In this document: positions 33,847 to 46,613 of the stretch, in pieces
How the letters are laid out: each line of letters opens with the position of its first letter
Position numbering within the stretch: position 1 is the first letter of the stretch
Assembly (NCBI GenBank): GCA_037962975.1
Contig: CM075673.1
Coordinates: 15,546,001-15,610,000, forward strand
DNA from: Clitoria ternatea
Lineage: Eukaryota > Streptophyta > Magnoliopsida > Fabales > Fabaceae
DNA length: 64,000 nucleotides
Direction: 5' to 3'
Program-made: the position numbers and the translations under genes
The notes under the pieces: model-generated
The model's input: only the letters and a program-made list of their open reading frames with translations
Told to the model about the DNA's origin: nothing
Databases searched by the model: none

Positions 33847-35040
33847 CTATTCACTCAATTGTCTACTCTTTTCCTTCTTTTTTCCATTTTTCTTTTTTAA
33901 TTTCCTTCTCCTAATATTAGAGGATAATAGGTGCTCCCTTGGATCAACACAAGAAGTTGGCAAAGGAAGTGGTTCTGAATTTATATAGACTGATCCATCA
34001 GAGACCTCCACGTAATCTGTGCTCATCCCGAATTCATTCAAAGACGAATATTTAACAAAACGGTCATTAAAGCCTGCACTTGGCAAAATAATATTTGACA
34101 CAAGATCACGCTTTATAACTGACCCCCTTCACACAAACTACCTTGCAAAAGATCCTGCTCCTCCGAATTTAAACCACACTATTGAAACAATTATTTCAAT
34201 TTATGCTCCGCACACAACCTGTCCAAATCACTGGGCCCATACGCCTAATAGCTGAAGAAAAATTCACCTAATTATCATAACTTTTACCTTCACATGAATT
34301 GACCATGCATGAATCTAATCCCATTGGCCCACTGGTTGCAACTGTTCTTTGCCTCGAATATTCCCAAGCCCAACATCAAAATTCACAAACCTATCTAGCA
34401 TTGGCAAAGCATCTACCATCAGCCCACTTCTCCCCTTCTCCTCATTTTTTGATAGTAGACCCACTTCACCCATATTGATCACATTCAATGAACCTGACGC
34501 CTCATCCTCCAATGTAACGTTAGCCATCAAATTCGACATAATTGATAAAAATTGACTCTCTGTAAAACTTTTTTTTCCAAATTCAAATTTGAATTAGATT
34601 TTTCTTATGGAAATCCAAAATTAGCCTCAACCAGAAACCCACCGTCCGACATGGTGTTACGATCATCATCTTCGCCATGACACGACAATAATGATTCTGA
34701 ATCATCACCTTCCACAATTGAAGAAAGAGGTGAACAGCCATGATGACCTCTATAACAACAACAATCTTTCTCCTCCTCTCTACCCAGTTCCTCAACACAT
34801 CGAATAAAATATATTTTTCCATTTATTCTAATATCCTCTTGTTGAATTACCACTCCCTTCGTCGAAGTTCGAACCAGTAATCTTGCATACTCTAATCTTG
34901 AGAAATTTCTCATGTTGTCGCCCATCATAATAAACTTCCAAAGGTTGCAACTATCTTTTGAAGAAAACTAATGGAAAGCCCATACATCTCACCCAAACAA
35001 GACGATGTCCATAAACTTGCCTTGAATCCCATAAGGTTAA
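33847..35040 (-). pseudogene. LINE ORF1 remnant
   Basis: Broken frames upstream of the endonuclease. The part at 34930-35040 reads like the plant LINE ORF1 domain with LGEMYGL...SFLQKIVATFG, the counterpart of the usual 'W.R.YG.PL...F...A..FG' pattern. Positions 34605-34928 continue with an RVEYARLLVRT-like segment (RLEYARLLVRTST) and an acidic stretch. The remaining frames (33847-34101, 34315-34539) are low in recognisable motifs. Assignment rests on order and on that one domain. Confidence 0.6.
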
Positions 35041-35717
35041 AGACTTGTAATGAGTCTCATGTCGAATATAATTTGAATTTGATATGAATTTAAGCAAAAA
35101 AGGTTTTTTTTTATTTTAAGTGATATATTATACTTTTACCTTGCTTTTGTATTGAAATGGTTGCATTTGAGAAATGAATTTGTACAAAATGTAAATGTTA
35201 TATGAAAAGAGAGATAGAGGGAAGAAAAGAGAGAAATGAGTAAGAACTTTGCACAGTTGCATTGATGGTAATTAATAAAAAGTTAGTTGGTTAAATTGAG
35301 TCCTGGGTCCAAGATTTAGAAAGCTGTATAATTTTCAATGAAAGTGTGATACTTTTGATTCTTTAATAAAGCATAATTTAAGGATACTAATTAAGACGAC
35401 TCTTAATATTCATCTTTCATTAGAAAAGCCTGCTATATAGTAAATGTATTTACACTTCATCTTCACCATCAAGAAGAAATTCCCAAGTCTCTTTTATCGG
35501 ATGCTCCATATCGAGCATTTCTTTGTATGTAAAAATCTTCAATGTCTACACTTTAAACTCAATTTATTTAATAATTGATTAATTTAGGTCAATTTTTCTT
35601 GTTACCAATTTAATTATCATTCAATTCTCAATTAGATCATAATTGTTTTACATTAACCGGTGTCTAAAAAACATTACTATTCAATTTCTTGTGGCTTTAC
35701 TATGTTATAAACTAGAT
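35041..35717. other. AT-rich spacer without recognised features
   Basis: Between the LINE 5' end and the arm B fragment. No gene or known repeat is recognised. Confidence 0.5.
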
Positions 35718-35877
35718 TCATAAGTACTCATTATAGGTATATTGGGTGTTATTAGCAGACATAACTTTTTTTTAAAAGCTTATTAATAGCCAAAGTATTC
35801 AAGGGAAACTCCTCTCCATTTAATGACATATTAGATTCAAGTGTAATGAATTATCGAATAAACTAATTTATGAGTTG
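35718..35877 (-). repeat. Inverted duplication, arm B, distal fragment
   Basis: The reverse complement of this stretch matches 28830-28990 of arm A, including TATAATGAGTACTTATGAAT and the AGTGTAAT segments. It is separated from the rest of arm B by the gypsy insertion: 35877 and 58419 were neighbours before it. Confidence 0.8.
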
Positions 35878-36111
35878 TGTTCCCCCCGAGTTTAGGGGGT
35901 GGTCCCCACAACCCCCTAAACCTCTTCATGTCATTTAGTGATAGATTGATTTGGACTATAGCCTAATGGGCTAAGGTGCATTTTGTAACCTAGATATAAA
36001 AGTACCTGCTACACGTACGTTGTAACTAAATGACACATTATAGAGATTAATAAACCTAATTCCTAAGAGGATTTTCCTAAGGTTTTGTGCTCTAAACTCT
36101 GTGTGTGAACA
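35878..36111 (+). repeat. 5' LTR of the gypsy element
   Basis: 234 bp, TG...CA ends, TATAAAAG at 35995-36002. It pairs with 58184-58418. Confidence 0.93.
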
Positions 36112-36130
36112 TTTTGACGCCTACCGTGGG
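36112..36130 (+). promoter_or_regulatory. Primer binding site of the gypsy element
   Basis: TTTTGACGCCTACCGTGGGG directly follows the LTR. It is close to the TGGCGCCCACCGTGGGGC site common in Tat-lineage gypsy elements, with a few changes. I do not name the tRNA. Confidence 0.7.
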
Positions 36131-36204
36131 GCTCGGTAAAACGGATCCTACACCACCATCACCTAAAACCTAATCCTAATCCTAATTCCAGACCATCCCT
36201 AACC

Positions 36205-37490
36205 ATGGTGAACACCCTTAACACACAACGAGAGGAAGATAACGGACACCAAGAACCATCTGATCATGATGATCGGATACAACACTTCACCAACATGGTC
36301 GAAACCTTACAAAGGATGGTTGCCAACCTACAGCAGGAGAATGCGGAACTCAGAGGGCGAAAAGGGGGGAACGTACAACCTTCAGTCATAGTACTGATCG
36401 ATCCGCTCGCTAAAAGACCGCTGATTAGGCCTCGTACCAGACGGAGACTGCTAAATACGACCCAAAGCTACCTTTTACTGCACATCCTTAGACCGACCCG
36501 ATCATGGAGGCTCCTACCCCCCACAATTACAAACCCCCGACAATTGAGAAATATGGCGGTAGCAACGACCCAAAGGATCATCTCACCATCTACACCAATA
36601 CTATGCTAGTAACAGGGGCGTCCGACTCCCTTTACTGTCGAACCTTGGTTCTCCCACCTCCCTTCGAAGAGAATCTCCAGCTTCTCCGATCTGAGCAAGA
36701 AGTTTCTCAGCCAGTTTTCCACTAGTAGGGCCGTACAATAGATATCGCATAGCCTGGTTAATCTGCGCCAACTTCCAGACGAATCCCTAAAGCAATATAT
36801 GGCCCGTTTCTTTGAACAAGCCATCCAGATTCGAGACCTCAGCCTGAAAGTAGCCTTACATGCCATTCAAATGGGTTTGCGCCCTGGGAAATTTGCTGAC
36901 TCCCTAACGAAGAAGCCACCACTGGACATGGATGACTTTGTGCGAGAGCATTAAGGTATATTACTATTGATAAGCGTAGAGACGATCAAACCAACCTTGC
37001 CGATCGAGCTAATCCTGTAGATCGAATGAATCATAGCCCCGAGCCGAAAAGAAAAAGCCCCCAGAAGAAACCGAGACGCACACACCGAGGCTTACACTGC
37101 TTCCCTCTACACAAACTTCACGCCTCTAACGGACCGCCGCGATCGGATTCTACACAAAATATATAACACGGGGCTCCTTGCCATCCCGCCTCTGGGGGAG
37201 GGCCCCAAAGGGTCGGGCACGTCCAAATTCTACGAATTCCACAAGACCTACAACCATGCTACCAAAAACTGCCGATCCCTCCATAACCAAATAGAGCACC
37301 TAATCCGACAGGGGCACTTAACAAGATTTGTCGCTCGGAGGGATGACAACCCCAAAGAAGGTTTTCGTAGAAAGGAGAGAGACCTTCCTGACCAAGTGGA
37401 GCTCCAGACTCGAAACCGCTCATGAGCCCCCGCTCCTGACCTCCCAGGGCCCGCAGGAGAAAGGGCAATACACGACGAGTCATGCACACC
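36205..37490 (+). pseudogene. gag: Gypsy gag, broken
   Basis: It begins MVNTLNTQREED with a coiled-coil-like stretch (NMVETLQRMVANLQQENAEL, residues 31-50). The retrotransposon gag domain continues in other frames: IEKYGGSNDPKDHL (36545-36585), LVTGASDSLYCRT (36608-36646), SLKQYMARFFEQA (36788-36826) and GLRPGKFADSL (36871-36903). A later segment, SKFYEFHKTYNHATKNCRSL near 37215-37280, corresponds to the usual C-terminal CEYHKTxGHxTxxC region, but the first Cys is absent. Several frameshifts and stops. It is cut at 37495 by the copia insertion, and the protease resumes at 46614. Confidence 0.8.
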
Positions 37491-37495
37491 ATTTC

Positions 37496-39183
37496 TGTTA
37501 ACCAAGTGGCCTCAATTACTCAAGAGGGGGGGTGAATTGAGTATTAAAAAATTTTCTTTGGAATGCTCTTGAAATTGATTCTTTTGTCACTATGTATATT
37601 TAAGATAATAAATTAGATAACAAGAAGCAACAAATTATACACAAGACAAACTAATAACTACTTAAAGAGTTTGAACAATGAATCAATTTAGTTACAAAGC
37701 AATTTATAGGACTTTAGAAAGATTGATTCAAAAGAAATGCTTAAGTCCAAGTTCAACAATGTTATTAAAAAGGTTTCAACTTAATGTATCATGCACTTAG
37801 TCAAATTAATAAAGCAAGGAATTTAAGCAAACAAATTAAGTGCACAAATTAAATGAGTTAAGGGAAGAAAGATTTGCAAACCGATGTATACGAGTTCCAC
37901 CACGCCGGTGTACGTCTCGCCTCTAAGCAACCCACTTAGAGGATTTCCACTATTGTAGATTAGAGATACACTTTGAGCAATTGTAACTTCCTAGTGTCCC
38001 ACACTCAAGAATCTAATCCTCACAAGTACAAGGGCACCCCACCCAATCTCTCAATCTCACAATTACAAGGTTGAAACCCAACCCAAAATTTCTAAGATGT
38101 TTGGTGTTTAAGTGTACAAGGAAACTCTCTCACTAGAGTGGATATACAAGTTTAAAGCTTATACAAGATAGTAACTCTCAAAGAGAGGATATGCAAGTTA
38201 AGTACACAAATATAATTTTCCCACAAATTAACTCTCAAGAAATATACCAATCAAAGAATAAAGAGAGTAAGTAGAAGAGCAAAAGAATGGAGGAGGAAGA
38301 AAGCAAATGGAAATGCTTCAAATGCTTGGTGCAAGTTTTGCCTTCAACTCCTTCTCTATTTATAGGCTCCATGAGGCATGGCATGTGTAATTTTTAATTC
38401 CTTGGGAGCTTGAAGTGTTAGGCATGTGTGTCTCCATTCAACTTGGCATTCCAATTCCAATAAACCTTTTAGTGTCTCCAAGAGAATATGGCATGTGCAT
38501 CAAGAAGCATGTTTGTCTAATATTCAAATTAATTGTATTACCAATGTAACACATGCATGTGGAGAGGGACAAGTCATGGAACATTGCCTAGGACTCTTCA
38601 ATTTGAGTGAACCGAAGGGAAGCATTCATTCTGCGCATGATTTTGTGTTCTGACAGCTACAAGAATCGATTCCTGGAATAAGTGAATCGATTCAAATCTT
38701 CAAAAATACATTCCCTGGGCCATTTTACACGTGGGAATCGATTCAAGTAAAGAGTGAATCGATTCATGCTTCATAAAATGCAATCCTGGCCTTACAGAAC
38801 CGTGTGAATTGATTCCTCCTTGGTGTGAATCGATTCAATGATCAAAAATCACTTCTTAGGCACTTAAGAAACGTATGAATCGATTCATTGCTCTTTGCCT
38901 TTCATAATGAATCGATTCATGCACCTGTTGCATGAATTCTTGCACTTTGTTTTACCCTTTATAATATTTGATGAGTCATGGCTTCAATCCTTTGATCCTT
39001 AGGCACTTTGTTGATCATTTTTCACTTGTTTAAAAACTCTATAAATGCCTTTAACATAAGTTCTTGATTGTTCATCAAAATTAAACATCAACTATTTTAA
39101 ATTCCACATCAAACATAATAACATCATTGATATTTCTCCATTTGTTGTGTCATTATCAAAACCTACATCAACATAAAAATACA
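37496..39183 (-). repeat. 3' LTR of the Sirevirus-type element (left copy)
   Basis: 1688 bp. Read on the minus strand it starts TGTATTTTTATG and ends GGTTAACA. Eight GAATCGATTC sites or variants lie at 38663-38918. A TATA box (TATAAATAGA on the minus strand) is at 38355-38364. R/U5 shares a block with the LTR at 7354, including GGCGAGACGTACACCGG. Confidence 0.95.
38663..38918. promoter_or_regulatory. Cluster of GAATCGATTC palindromes in U3
   Basis: Eight copies of GAATCGATTC or a one-base variant in 256 bp, about 300 bp upstream of the TATA box in element orientation, and repeated at 46088-46343. One copy, reading GAATTGATTC here, is the intact palindrome in the other LTR, so it decayed after insertion. 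A further site lies outside the LTR at about 39577. Confidence 0.75.
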
Positions 39184-39440
39184 TTCTCCCCATTTTTGAT
39201 GATGACAACAAATGTTTGTCTCTTGGGATGTTAGTATCATAACAATATATATATTTCAAGAAAGACTCCCCCTTTGACATGCAATTGGATACCATATATT
39301 TATGACATTATAGGCACAAGAAAGACTCCCCCTTAATAAGTTCTCTCCCCCTTAATATACGTTCTCTCCTTCTTAATCATCTCCCCCTTACTCATATATT
39401 TTTCTCCCCCTTTTAAATGTATGTATTTCTCTCCCCCTTT
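39184..39440 (-). promoter_or_regulatory. Polypurine tract array of the Sirevirus-type element
   Basis: On the minus strand, AAAAATGGGGAGAA abuts the 3' LTR (39184-39197). About seven more AAAGGGGGAGA-type tracts follow up to 39440. This is the Sirevirus multi-tract arrangement, mirrored in the element at 7354. Confidence 0.85.
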
Positions 39441-40017
39441 GGCATCATCAAAAAAGATTTCCTTATTTGATAAACATATACAACTTAAAGGTAGATGCAT
39501 ACATTTTGAAGTAAGATGGCAATGCAACATTTAGCACGAAATCATTCAAGGCATATAGGCACATATTGACTCATGGGAATCGATTCATCTAGCTACTTTT
39601 ACGCGATTTTGAAGAATCATGTTACTAGATGGTTATGTTATGAGGGATTCATACAAGGATTTAGATTTAGCAAGTTGCCAATGATTTTGTTGCACAAGAA
39701 AGTCAAGAAAATCAAAGGTCATTTGCCATTTATTTTTGAGAACCATGTTGTATATAGGAGATTATCTTTGTGTCAAAATATGTTTGAAATAAATGGGGAC
39801 TCTACGGGGTCTTTAAATAAGACAAAAGATTTGTAGAGCATTAAGTTGATTATTGAAAATGTGAGTATAAATTGTCTTAAAAAATTTGTATGTATATCAC
39901 AAAGGAAGGTATTATGTTCAAGGAAATGAAAATTTTATGGAAAAGATGAGTTTGAAATCTTTAAGTTAAAGATTTGCAAAATTTTGTTCAAAGAGTAAGA
40001 AAGTGTGATAAAATAAA

Positions 40018-43000
40018 TCAATTAGAAATTTCCAAAATTCCTAACTCCCTTCTAATATTTATAAATTGGTCTTTTGGAAGGGGTTTTGTAAAAATGTCCG
40101 CCAATTGTTTTGAAGTTTCAACATATTCAAGTACACAATCTCCTTTCAAAACATGGTCTCTAATGAAGTGATGTCTTATTTCAATGTGTTTGGTCCTAGA
40201 ATGCATGACCGGATTCTTAGATATATTTATTGCACTAGTGTTATCACATTTAATGGGGACTTTATCCAAAGTAATACCAAAATCAAGAAGTTGTTGTCTC
40301 ATCCAAGGAATTTGAGCACAACAACTACCGGCTGCTACATATTCTGCCTCAGCCGTTGACAATACAACACTTGCTTGTTTCTTGCTATGCCAAGAAACAA
40401 GGGAACTACCAAGTAAATGACATGTGCCACTAGTACTTTTTCTATCAAGTTTACAACCCGCAAAGTCAGAATCAGAATATCCTAAAAGATTACATTCAAC
40501 GCCTTTGGGATACCACAAACCAACATTTTGAGTACCCACAAGATATTTCAAAATTCTTTTTACGGCAGTTAAGTGTGATTCTTTAGGACATGCTTGATAT
40601 CTAGCACACATGCATACCGCAAACATAATATCGGGTCTACTAGCAGTTAAATAAAGTAAGGATCCTATCATTCCTCGATACTTAGTTATTTCAACGTCCT
40701 TACCCTTTTCATCTTTATCTAGATAGCAAGATGTGCTCATTGGTGTTGCTATTTCGTTTGCCTTATCCATTTCAAATCGTTTGAGTAATTCTTTACAATA
40801 TTTTGTTTGACTAATAAAAGTTCCTTCATTTGTTTGTTTAATTTGTAATCCTAGGAAAAAGGTGAGTTCTCCCATCATGGATATTTCAAATTCTTTTTGC
40901 ATGAATTTAGCAAACTCTAGACAAAGATTTTCATTTGTAGCACCAAATATTATGTCATCAACATAAACTTGTACCAAAAGAATGTCATGATTTTTACGCC
41001 TTATAAATAGTGTAGTGTCAACCTTTCCTCTTTCGAAATTATTTTCTAAAAGAAATTTACTAAGTCTTTCATACCAAGCTCTTGGAGCTTGCTTCAAACC
41101 GTATAAAGCTTTTCTCAATTTAAAAACATGATTTGGAAATTTATGATTTTCAAAACCGGGAGGTTGATCTACATAAACTTCATCTTGAATATAGCCATTT
41201 AAAAAGGCGCTTTTGACATCCATTTGATAAAGTTTAAAATCCAAACAACAAGCAAAAGCTAATAATAGTCTAATGGCTTCTAACCTAGCTACGGGAGCAT
41301 ACGTTTCTTCATAGTCTATTCCTTCTTCTTGGTTATACCCCTTAGCAACTAGCCTAGCTTTGTTTCTAGTTATTATTCCATTTTCATCTAGTTTGTTCCT
41401 AAAAACCCATTTGGTGCCTATTATTTGATGGTCATTGGGTCTTGGCACAAGTTCCCAAACTTCATTTCTTTCAAATTGGTTTAATTCTTCTTGCATGGCC
41501 AACATCCAATGTTCATCAATAATGGCTTCATCAATATTTTTGGGTTCAATTTGAGATACAAAAGCTAAGTGATTGCATGCATTTCTAATGGCATTTCGAG
41601 TACTTACCCCTTTGGTTATTTCTCCAATGATTTTGTCCAAGGGATGGTCCTTTAAGGTTACCCAATCTTGTTGTTTATCAAGTTGTGTTGCACCTTCTTC
41701 ATTGTTGGCTTCTTCTTTGTCTTCCAAGTTCATTTCTTGAAAGGTACCTACAAGATCATCAACTTCCTTTCTCGGAGGATTTTGGTTAAGTTCATCAAAT
41801 TTAACATGTATGGACTCTTCAATTGTATAGGTTCGTTTGTTAAAGAGTCTATATGTTTTACTAGTAGATGAATAACCTAGAAAAATTGCTTCATCAGATT
41901 TTGCATCAAATTTGCCAAGATTTTCCTTTCCATTGTTTAAGACAAAGCATTTGCATCCAAAAATAAGAAATATTTGGTTTTCGTCCTTTATAAAGTTCAT
42001 AGGGGGTTTTCTTTAATATAGGCCTTATTAAACAACGATTCATAACATGGCAAGCGGTGTTCACCGCATCGGCCCAAAAATGTTTTGAAATATTAGCTTC
42101 ATTCAACATAGTTCTTGCAAGCTCCGCTAAAGATCGATTTTTCCTTTCAACTACTCCATTTTGTTGTGGAGTTCTTGGGGCCGAAAAATTATGTTCAATT
42201 CCAAACTTTTCACAAAATTTTTCAAAAGATTGGTTTTCAAATTCTCCCCCATGATCCGTTCGAATGGATGCTATTTTTAAATTTTGTTCGTTTTGGATAA
42301 CCTTGGCAAGTTTCTTGAATGCATGATATGCTTCATTTTTATGAGTAAGAAACAATGTCCATGTATATCTAGAGTAATCATCCACAATCACAAGACCATA
42401 ATAGTTTCCACCAAAACTTTTGATTTTCGAAGGTCCAAATACATCCATATGTAAAAGTTGTAAAGGCCTTGTTGTTGAAACAATATTTTTTGCTTGAAAA
42501 GAAGCCTTTACTTGTTTTCCTTTTTGACAAGCGTCACAAAATTTATTTTCAAATTTTAATTTTGGTAAACCAATAACTAAATCTTTTGAAACAAGTTTAT
42601 TTAAATGGTCTACATGAATGTGAGCGATTCTTCTATGCCATAGCCATGATTCATCCTCTTTAGTTATGAAACATTGTACATCATTTGAAGCAAGGCAATC
42701 TAGATTAATCATGTAAATGTTATCTACTCTTTGACCAACGAACTTTATTTCCTTGTTTAGTTTGTTTTCAATTATGCAACCATTTGATTCAAAAACGATT
42801 TTATAGCCTTTATCACATAATTGACTAATACTAAGCAAGTTGTGTTTTAGACCTTCAACATATAACACATCATTTATGGAGGTGGAAGAATTTTTACCAA
42901 CATTTCCGATTCCGAGTATTCTTCCCTTTGTGTTATCTCCATAAGTAACAAATCCTTTATTTCGTGGAGTAGGTGATGTAAACTTACTTTTATCTCCCGT

Positions 43001-43072
43001 CATATGCTTAGAACACCCACTATCCAAGTACCAATGGGTGTTACTTGCTTTAAAGCATACCTACAAAACAAT
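40018..43072 (-). pseudogene. pol: Sirevirus pol: protease, integrase, RT, RNase H, one internal frameshift
   Basis: Protease: WYLDSGCSKHMTGD near 43030, aspartic active site DSG. Integrase: the HH-CC finger (HRRIAHIHVDH...CDACQKGK), then the catalytic triad in LHMDVFGPS, RTDHGGEF and a downstream QNGVVERKNR (42080-42640). A frameshift near 41960, where the frame changes in the integrase C-terminal region, splits pol. The remaining 660-codon frame (42000-40018) is intact. It holds KARLVAKGYNQEEGIDY, the RT active site YVDD at 40954-40965, and RNase H residues in YSDSDFAG, STAEAEYVA and KCDNTSAI, ending in DIFTKPLP. The protein could be produced only as a piece. Confidence 0.92.
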
Positions 43073-44864
43073 TCAAGTTAGAGAGCTTGGTACCCATTTT
43101 ATGTTGGGTCCTTGTAGGTTAGTTTGTGAAAAAGTTCCTTTAGGAACCCATACTTTTCTCACTACTTTTGGTCCTAATCTTCTAAATTTACAATTATAAG
43201 AGTTATGACCTTTAAGACCACAATGATTGCATTTTATAAAAGGTGAGGAGGATTTGCTTGGAGGTACAAAGAAGTTTTTATAGTGTTTTTCCATTTTGTG
43301 ATTGCTATGTTCTTGGTCATATCCCAAACCGGTTTTACTAAACATGCATTTTTGTTGCCCAAGTAGGATATTCAAATTATCTCTTCCATTAGTGAACTTT
43401 TCTAGTGTCCTATTTAGGTCTACAACCTTGGTTTCTAATATAATGCATCTTTTTGCAAAATCACATGGTTTAACCTTAGAGCATGCTTGATCATTTATAT
43501 TGTTTCTATCATTTGTAAGTTTTTCAAGAGTTTTATTCAAGTCCAAAACCTTAGTTTCTAGCATATCACATTTCTTTAAAAACTCACAAGGTTTGGTTCT
43601 AGAGCATGTTTGAACATTTGCTAACTCTTCTTTTAAAGATTCATTCTCTTTACATACTTCCATGAGATGCATTTCTAGAGTATTACTAGTTTTTCTAGAT
43701 AATTTAAGCTTATTAGATACTTTGGTGAATTTATCATACAAATCATCAAGAACATCAAGTAATTCATCCTTTTCTAAGTCATGAAAGTTTACCTCATTTT
43801 CTTCATCTTGTTGATTGGCCATGAGACAAAGGTTTGCTTCTTCATTTTCGGATTCGTCCGAACTACTCACCTCATTTTCATCCCATGCTATGTATGCTCT
43901 CCTTTTTCCTTTTTGATCCTTGTGTTTCTTTTTGAGATTTGGACAATCCACTTTGAAATGTCCTTCATTTCCACATTCAAAACAAGTTGGTGAATTAGAA
44001 TTTTCTTTAGGTATAGATTTCTTACCTTGTGATTTGAAGTTCCTTTGAAAGCGTTTGTTCTTCATGAGCTTTCCAAACCTTCTTACAAATAGGCTTAACT
44101 CTTCATCTTCGTCAAGATCACTCTCGGTTTCATCTTCAACTATTGAAGTAGCTTTGAGAGCTAGTCCTTTCTTTTTGGAGACTTTCTCTTCTTCTTCCGC
44201 CATCTTCAATTCTTTTAGCTCTTGTTCTTATTCTTGCAACTTACCAAATAGTGTAGCAAGAGACATTTCATTGATGCTAGGCGATTGTTTGATGGCCGTG
44301 ACTAATGGTTGCCATTCCCTATTAAGACTTTTCAACACTTTGTGAATAAGCTCTTTATTAGTATAAATCTTTCCAAGTGTAATGAGTTGATTTATAATGA
44401 GTGTAAAAAGTTTTTGCATATCAACAATTGATTCATTTGAATTTAGCCTAAAGCACTCATATTGACTAGTTAATGTACTAATCTTAGAGTCTTTAACATC
44501 ATTGGTACCTTCATGGGTTACTTGTAAAGTATCACATCTCCTTGGCCGATTTACATGTGATTACACGGAAAAATTCATCGGGGCCTAAAGCTAAAGTTAT
44601 AAGATTTTTTGCCTTATAATTATATTGCACTTTCTTTTCTTCTTCACTAGACCAATTATCCATAGGCTTTTCAACTTGCTTATCATCCACAATATGCATA
44701 GGCACAAAGGGACCATTTTCAATGGCATTCCACACTTTTAAGTCCATTGATTGAACAAAAATTTTCATTCTTTCTTTCCAAAAAGCATAACCCTCACCAT
44801 TAAAAGCGGGAGGTCGATTTGTAGCACCACCCTCGGGAAACATGTTATATGAGGTTGAGGCCAT
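43073..44864 (-). pseudogene. gag: Sirevirus gag, one frameshift and one stop
   Basis: It starts MASTSYNMF at 44864, 43 bases after the primer site, then NGEGYAFWKERMKIF (DUF4219-like). The frame shifts near 44531, where two bases appear lost after AKEM. UBN2 continues through a stop at 44228 (TAA after FGKLQE). Then come an acidic segment and two CCHC knuckles, CFECGNEGHFKVDC (about 43975) and CNHCGLKGHNSYNC (about 43225), with a coiled-coil region between them. It ends at TGA 43073. A second stop (TAG) lies 12 bases on, in the same frame, before pol continues. It is the best guide to what was lost from the gag at 9360. Confidence 0.88.
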
Positions 44865-44906
44865 TTGTTCTCTTGAAGCCGTTAAGCTTGATTTACCAAG
44901 AGTCAA

Positions 44907-44918
44907 GCTCTGATACCA
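44907..44918 (-). promoter_or_regulatory. Primer binding site, tRNA-iMet
   Basis: TGGTATCAGAGC on the minus strand, two bases inside the LTR that starts at 44921. Confidence 0.95.
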
Positions 44919-44920
44919 CT

Positions 44921-46608
44921 TGTTAACCAAGTGGCCTCAATTACTCAAGAGGGGGGGTGAATTGAGTATTAAAAAATTTTCTTTGGAATGCTCTTGAAAT
45001 TGATTCTTTTGTCACTATGTATATTTAAGATAATAAATTAGATAACAAGAAGCAACAAATTATACACAAGACAAACTAATAACTACTTAAAGAGTTTGAA
45101 CAATGAATCAATTTAGTTACAAAGCAATTTATAGGACTTTAGAAAGATTGATTCAAAAGAAATGCTTAAGTCCAAGTTCAACAATGTTATTAAAAAGGTT
45201 TCAACTTAATGTATCATGCACTTAGTCAAATTAATAAAGCAAGGAATTTAAGCAAACAAATTAAGTGCACAAATTAAATGAGTTAAGGGAAGAAAGATTT
45301 GCAAACCGATGTATACGAGTTCCACCACGCCGGTGTACGTCTCGCCTCTAAGCAACCCACTTAGAGGATTTCCACTATTGTAGATTAGAGATACACTTTG
45401 AGCAATTGCAACTTCCTAGTGTCCCACACTCAAGAATCCAATCCTCACAAGTACAAGGGCACCCCACCCAATCTCTCAATCTCACAATTACAAGGTTGAA
45501 ACCCAACCCAAAATTTCTAAGATGTTTGGTGTTTAAGTGTACAAGGAAACTCTCTCACTAGAGTGTATATACAAGTTTAAAGCTTATACAAGATAGTAAC
45601 TCTCAAAGAGAGGATATGCAAGTTAAGTACACAAATATAATTTTCCCACAAATTAACTCTCAAGAAATATACCAATCAAAGAATAAAGAGAGTAAGTAGA
45701 AGAGCAAGAGAATGGAGGAGGAAGAAAGCAAATGGAAATGCTTCAAATGCTTGGTGCAAGTTTTGCCTTCAACTCCTTCTCTATTTATAGGCTCCATGAG
45801 GCATGGCATGTGTAATTTTTAATTCCTTGGGAGCTTGAAGTGTTAGGCATGTGTGTCTCCATTCAACTTGGCATTCCAATTCCAATAAACCTTTTAGTGT
45901 CTCCAAGAGAATATGGCATGTGCATCAAGAAGCATGTTTGTCTAATATTCAAATTAATTGCATTACCAATGTAACACATGCATGTGGAGAGGGACAAGTC
46001 ATGGAACATTGCCTAGGACTCTTCAATTTGAGTGAACCGAAGGGAAGTATTCATTCTGCGCATGATTTTGTGTTCTGACAGCTACAAGAATCGATTCCTG
46101 GAATAAGTGAATCGATTCAAATCTTCAAAAATACATTCCCTGGGCCATTTTACACGTGGGAATCGATTCAAGTAAAGAGTGAATCGATTCATGCTTCATA
46201 AAATGCAATCCTGGCCTTACAAAACCGTGTGAATCGATTCCTCCTTGGTGTGAATCGATTCAATGATCAAAAATCACTTCTTAGGCACTTAAGAAACGTA
46301 TGAATCGATTCATTGCTCTTTGCCTTTCATAATGAATCGATTCATGCACCTGTTGCATGAATTCTTGCACTTTGTTTTACCCTTTATAATATTTGATGAG
46401 TCATGGCTTCAATCCTTTGATCCTTAGGCACTTTGTTGATCATTTTTCACTTGTTTAAAAACTCTATAAATGCCTTTAACATAAGTTCTTGATTGTTCAT
46501 CAAAATTAAACATCAACTATTTTAAATTCCACATCAAACATAATAACATCCTTGATATTTCTCCATTTGTTGTGTCATTATCAAAACCTACATCAACATA
46601 AAAATACA
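44921..46608 (-). repeat. 5' LTR of the Sirevirus-type element (right copy)
   Basis: 1688 bp, nine substitutions from the left copy. TATA on the minus strand at 45780-45789. ATCGAT palindromes at 46088-46343. The 75-codon plus-strand frame found in each LTR (38426-38653 and 45851-46078) is not conserved beyond the duplication and shows no domain. Confidence 0.95.
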
Positions 46609-46613
46609 ATTTC

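Larger units (their letters stand above)
29916..35040 (-). mobile_element. Decayed LINE (L1-type non-LTR retrotransposon)
   Basis: Read on the minus strand, the order is an ORF1-like region, endonuclease, reverse transcriptase and zinc-binding end, then GGTACTCCTTGTACC (about 29960-29974) and an A-rich tail at about 29917-29940. This is the 3' end style of plant L1 elements. Many frameshifts and stops break both genes. The 5' end near 35040 is probably truncated, and I could not identify a target duplication. It lies in the spacer of the inverted duplication. Confidence 0.85.
37496..46608 (-). mobile_element. Sirevirus-type Ty1/copia element, nearly complete
   Basis: 9113 bp between perfect 5-bp duplications ATTTC (37491-37495 and 46609-46613). 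Both LTRs are 1688 bp (37496-39183 and 44921-46608) with nine differences that I counted. On the minus strand: 5' LTR, iMet primer site, gag, protease, integrase, RT, RNase H, several polypurine tracts, 3' LTR. Coding lesions are a frameshift near 44531, a stop at 44228, two stops at the gag-pol border and a frameshift near 41960. No env-like gene is visible in the 830 bases after RNase H. It interrupts the gypsy gag-protease region. Confidence 0.95.

Noticed and set aside
38426..38653. 75-codon gene present twice (also 45851-46078)
   Set aside because: It is present twice only because it lies in both LTRs of one element; on the opposite strand to the element and without a domain.
39573..39836. 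Possible env-like gene of the Sirevirus element
   Set aside because: It lies on the wrong strand, and there are only about 830 bases between RNase H and the LTR. No signal peptide or membrane protein is readable on the element strand.
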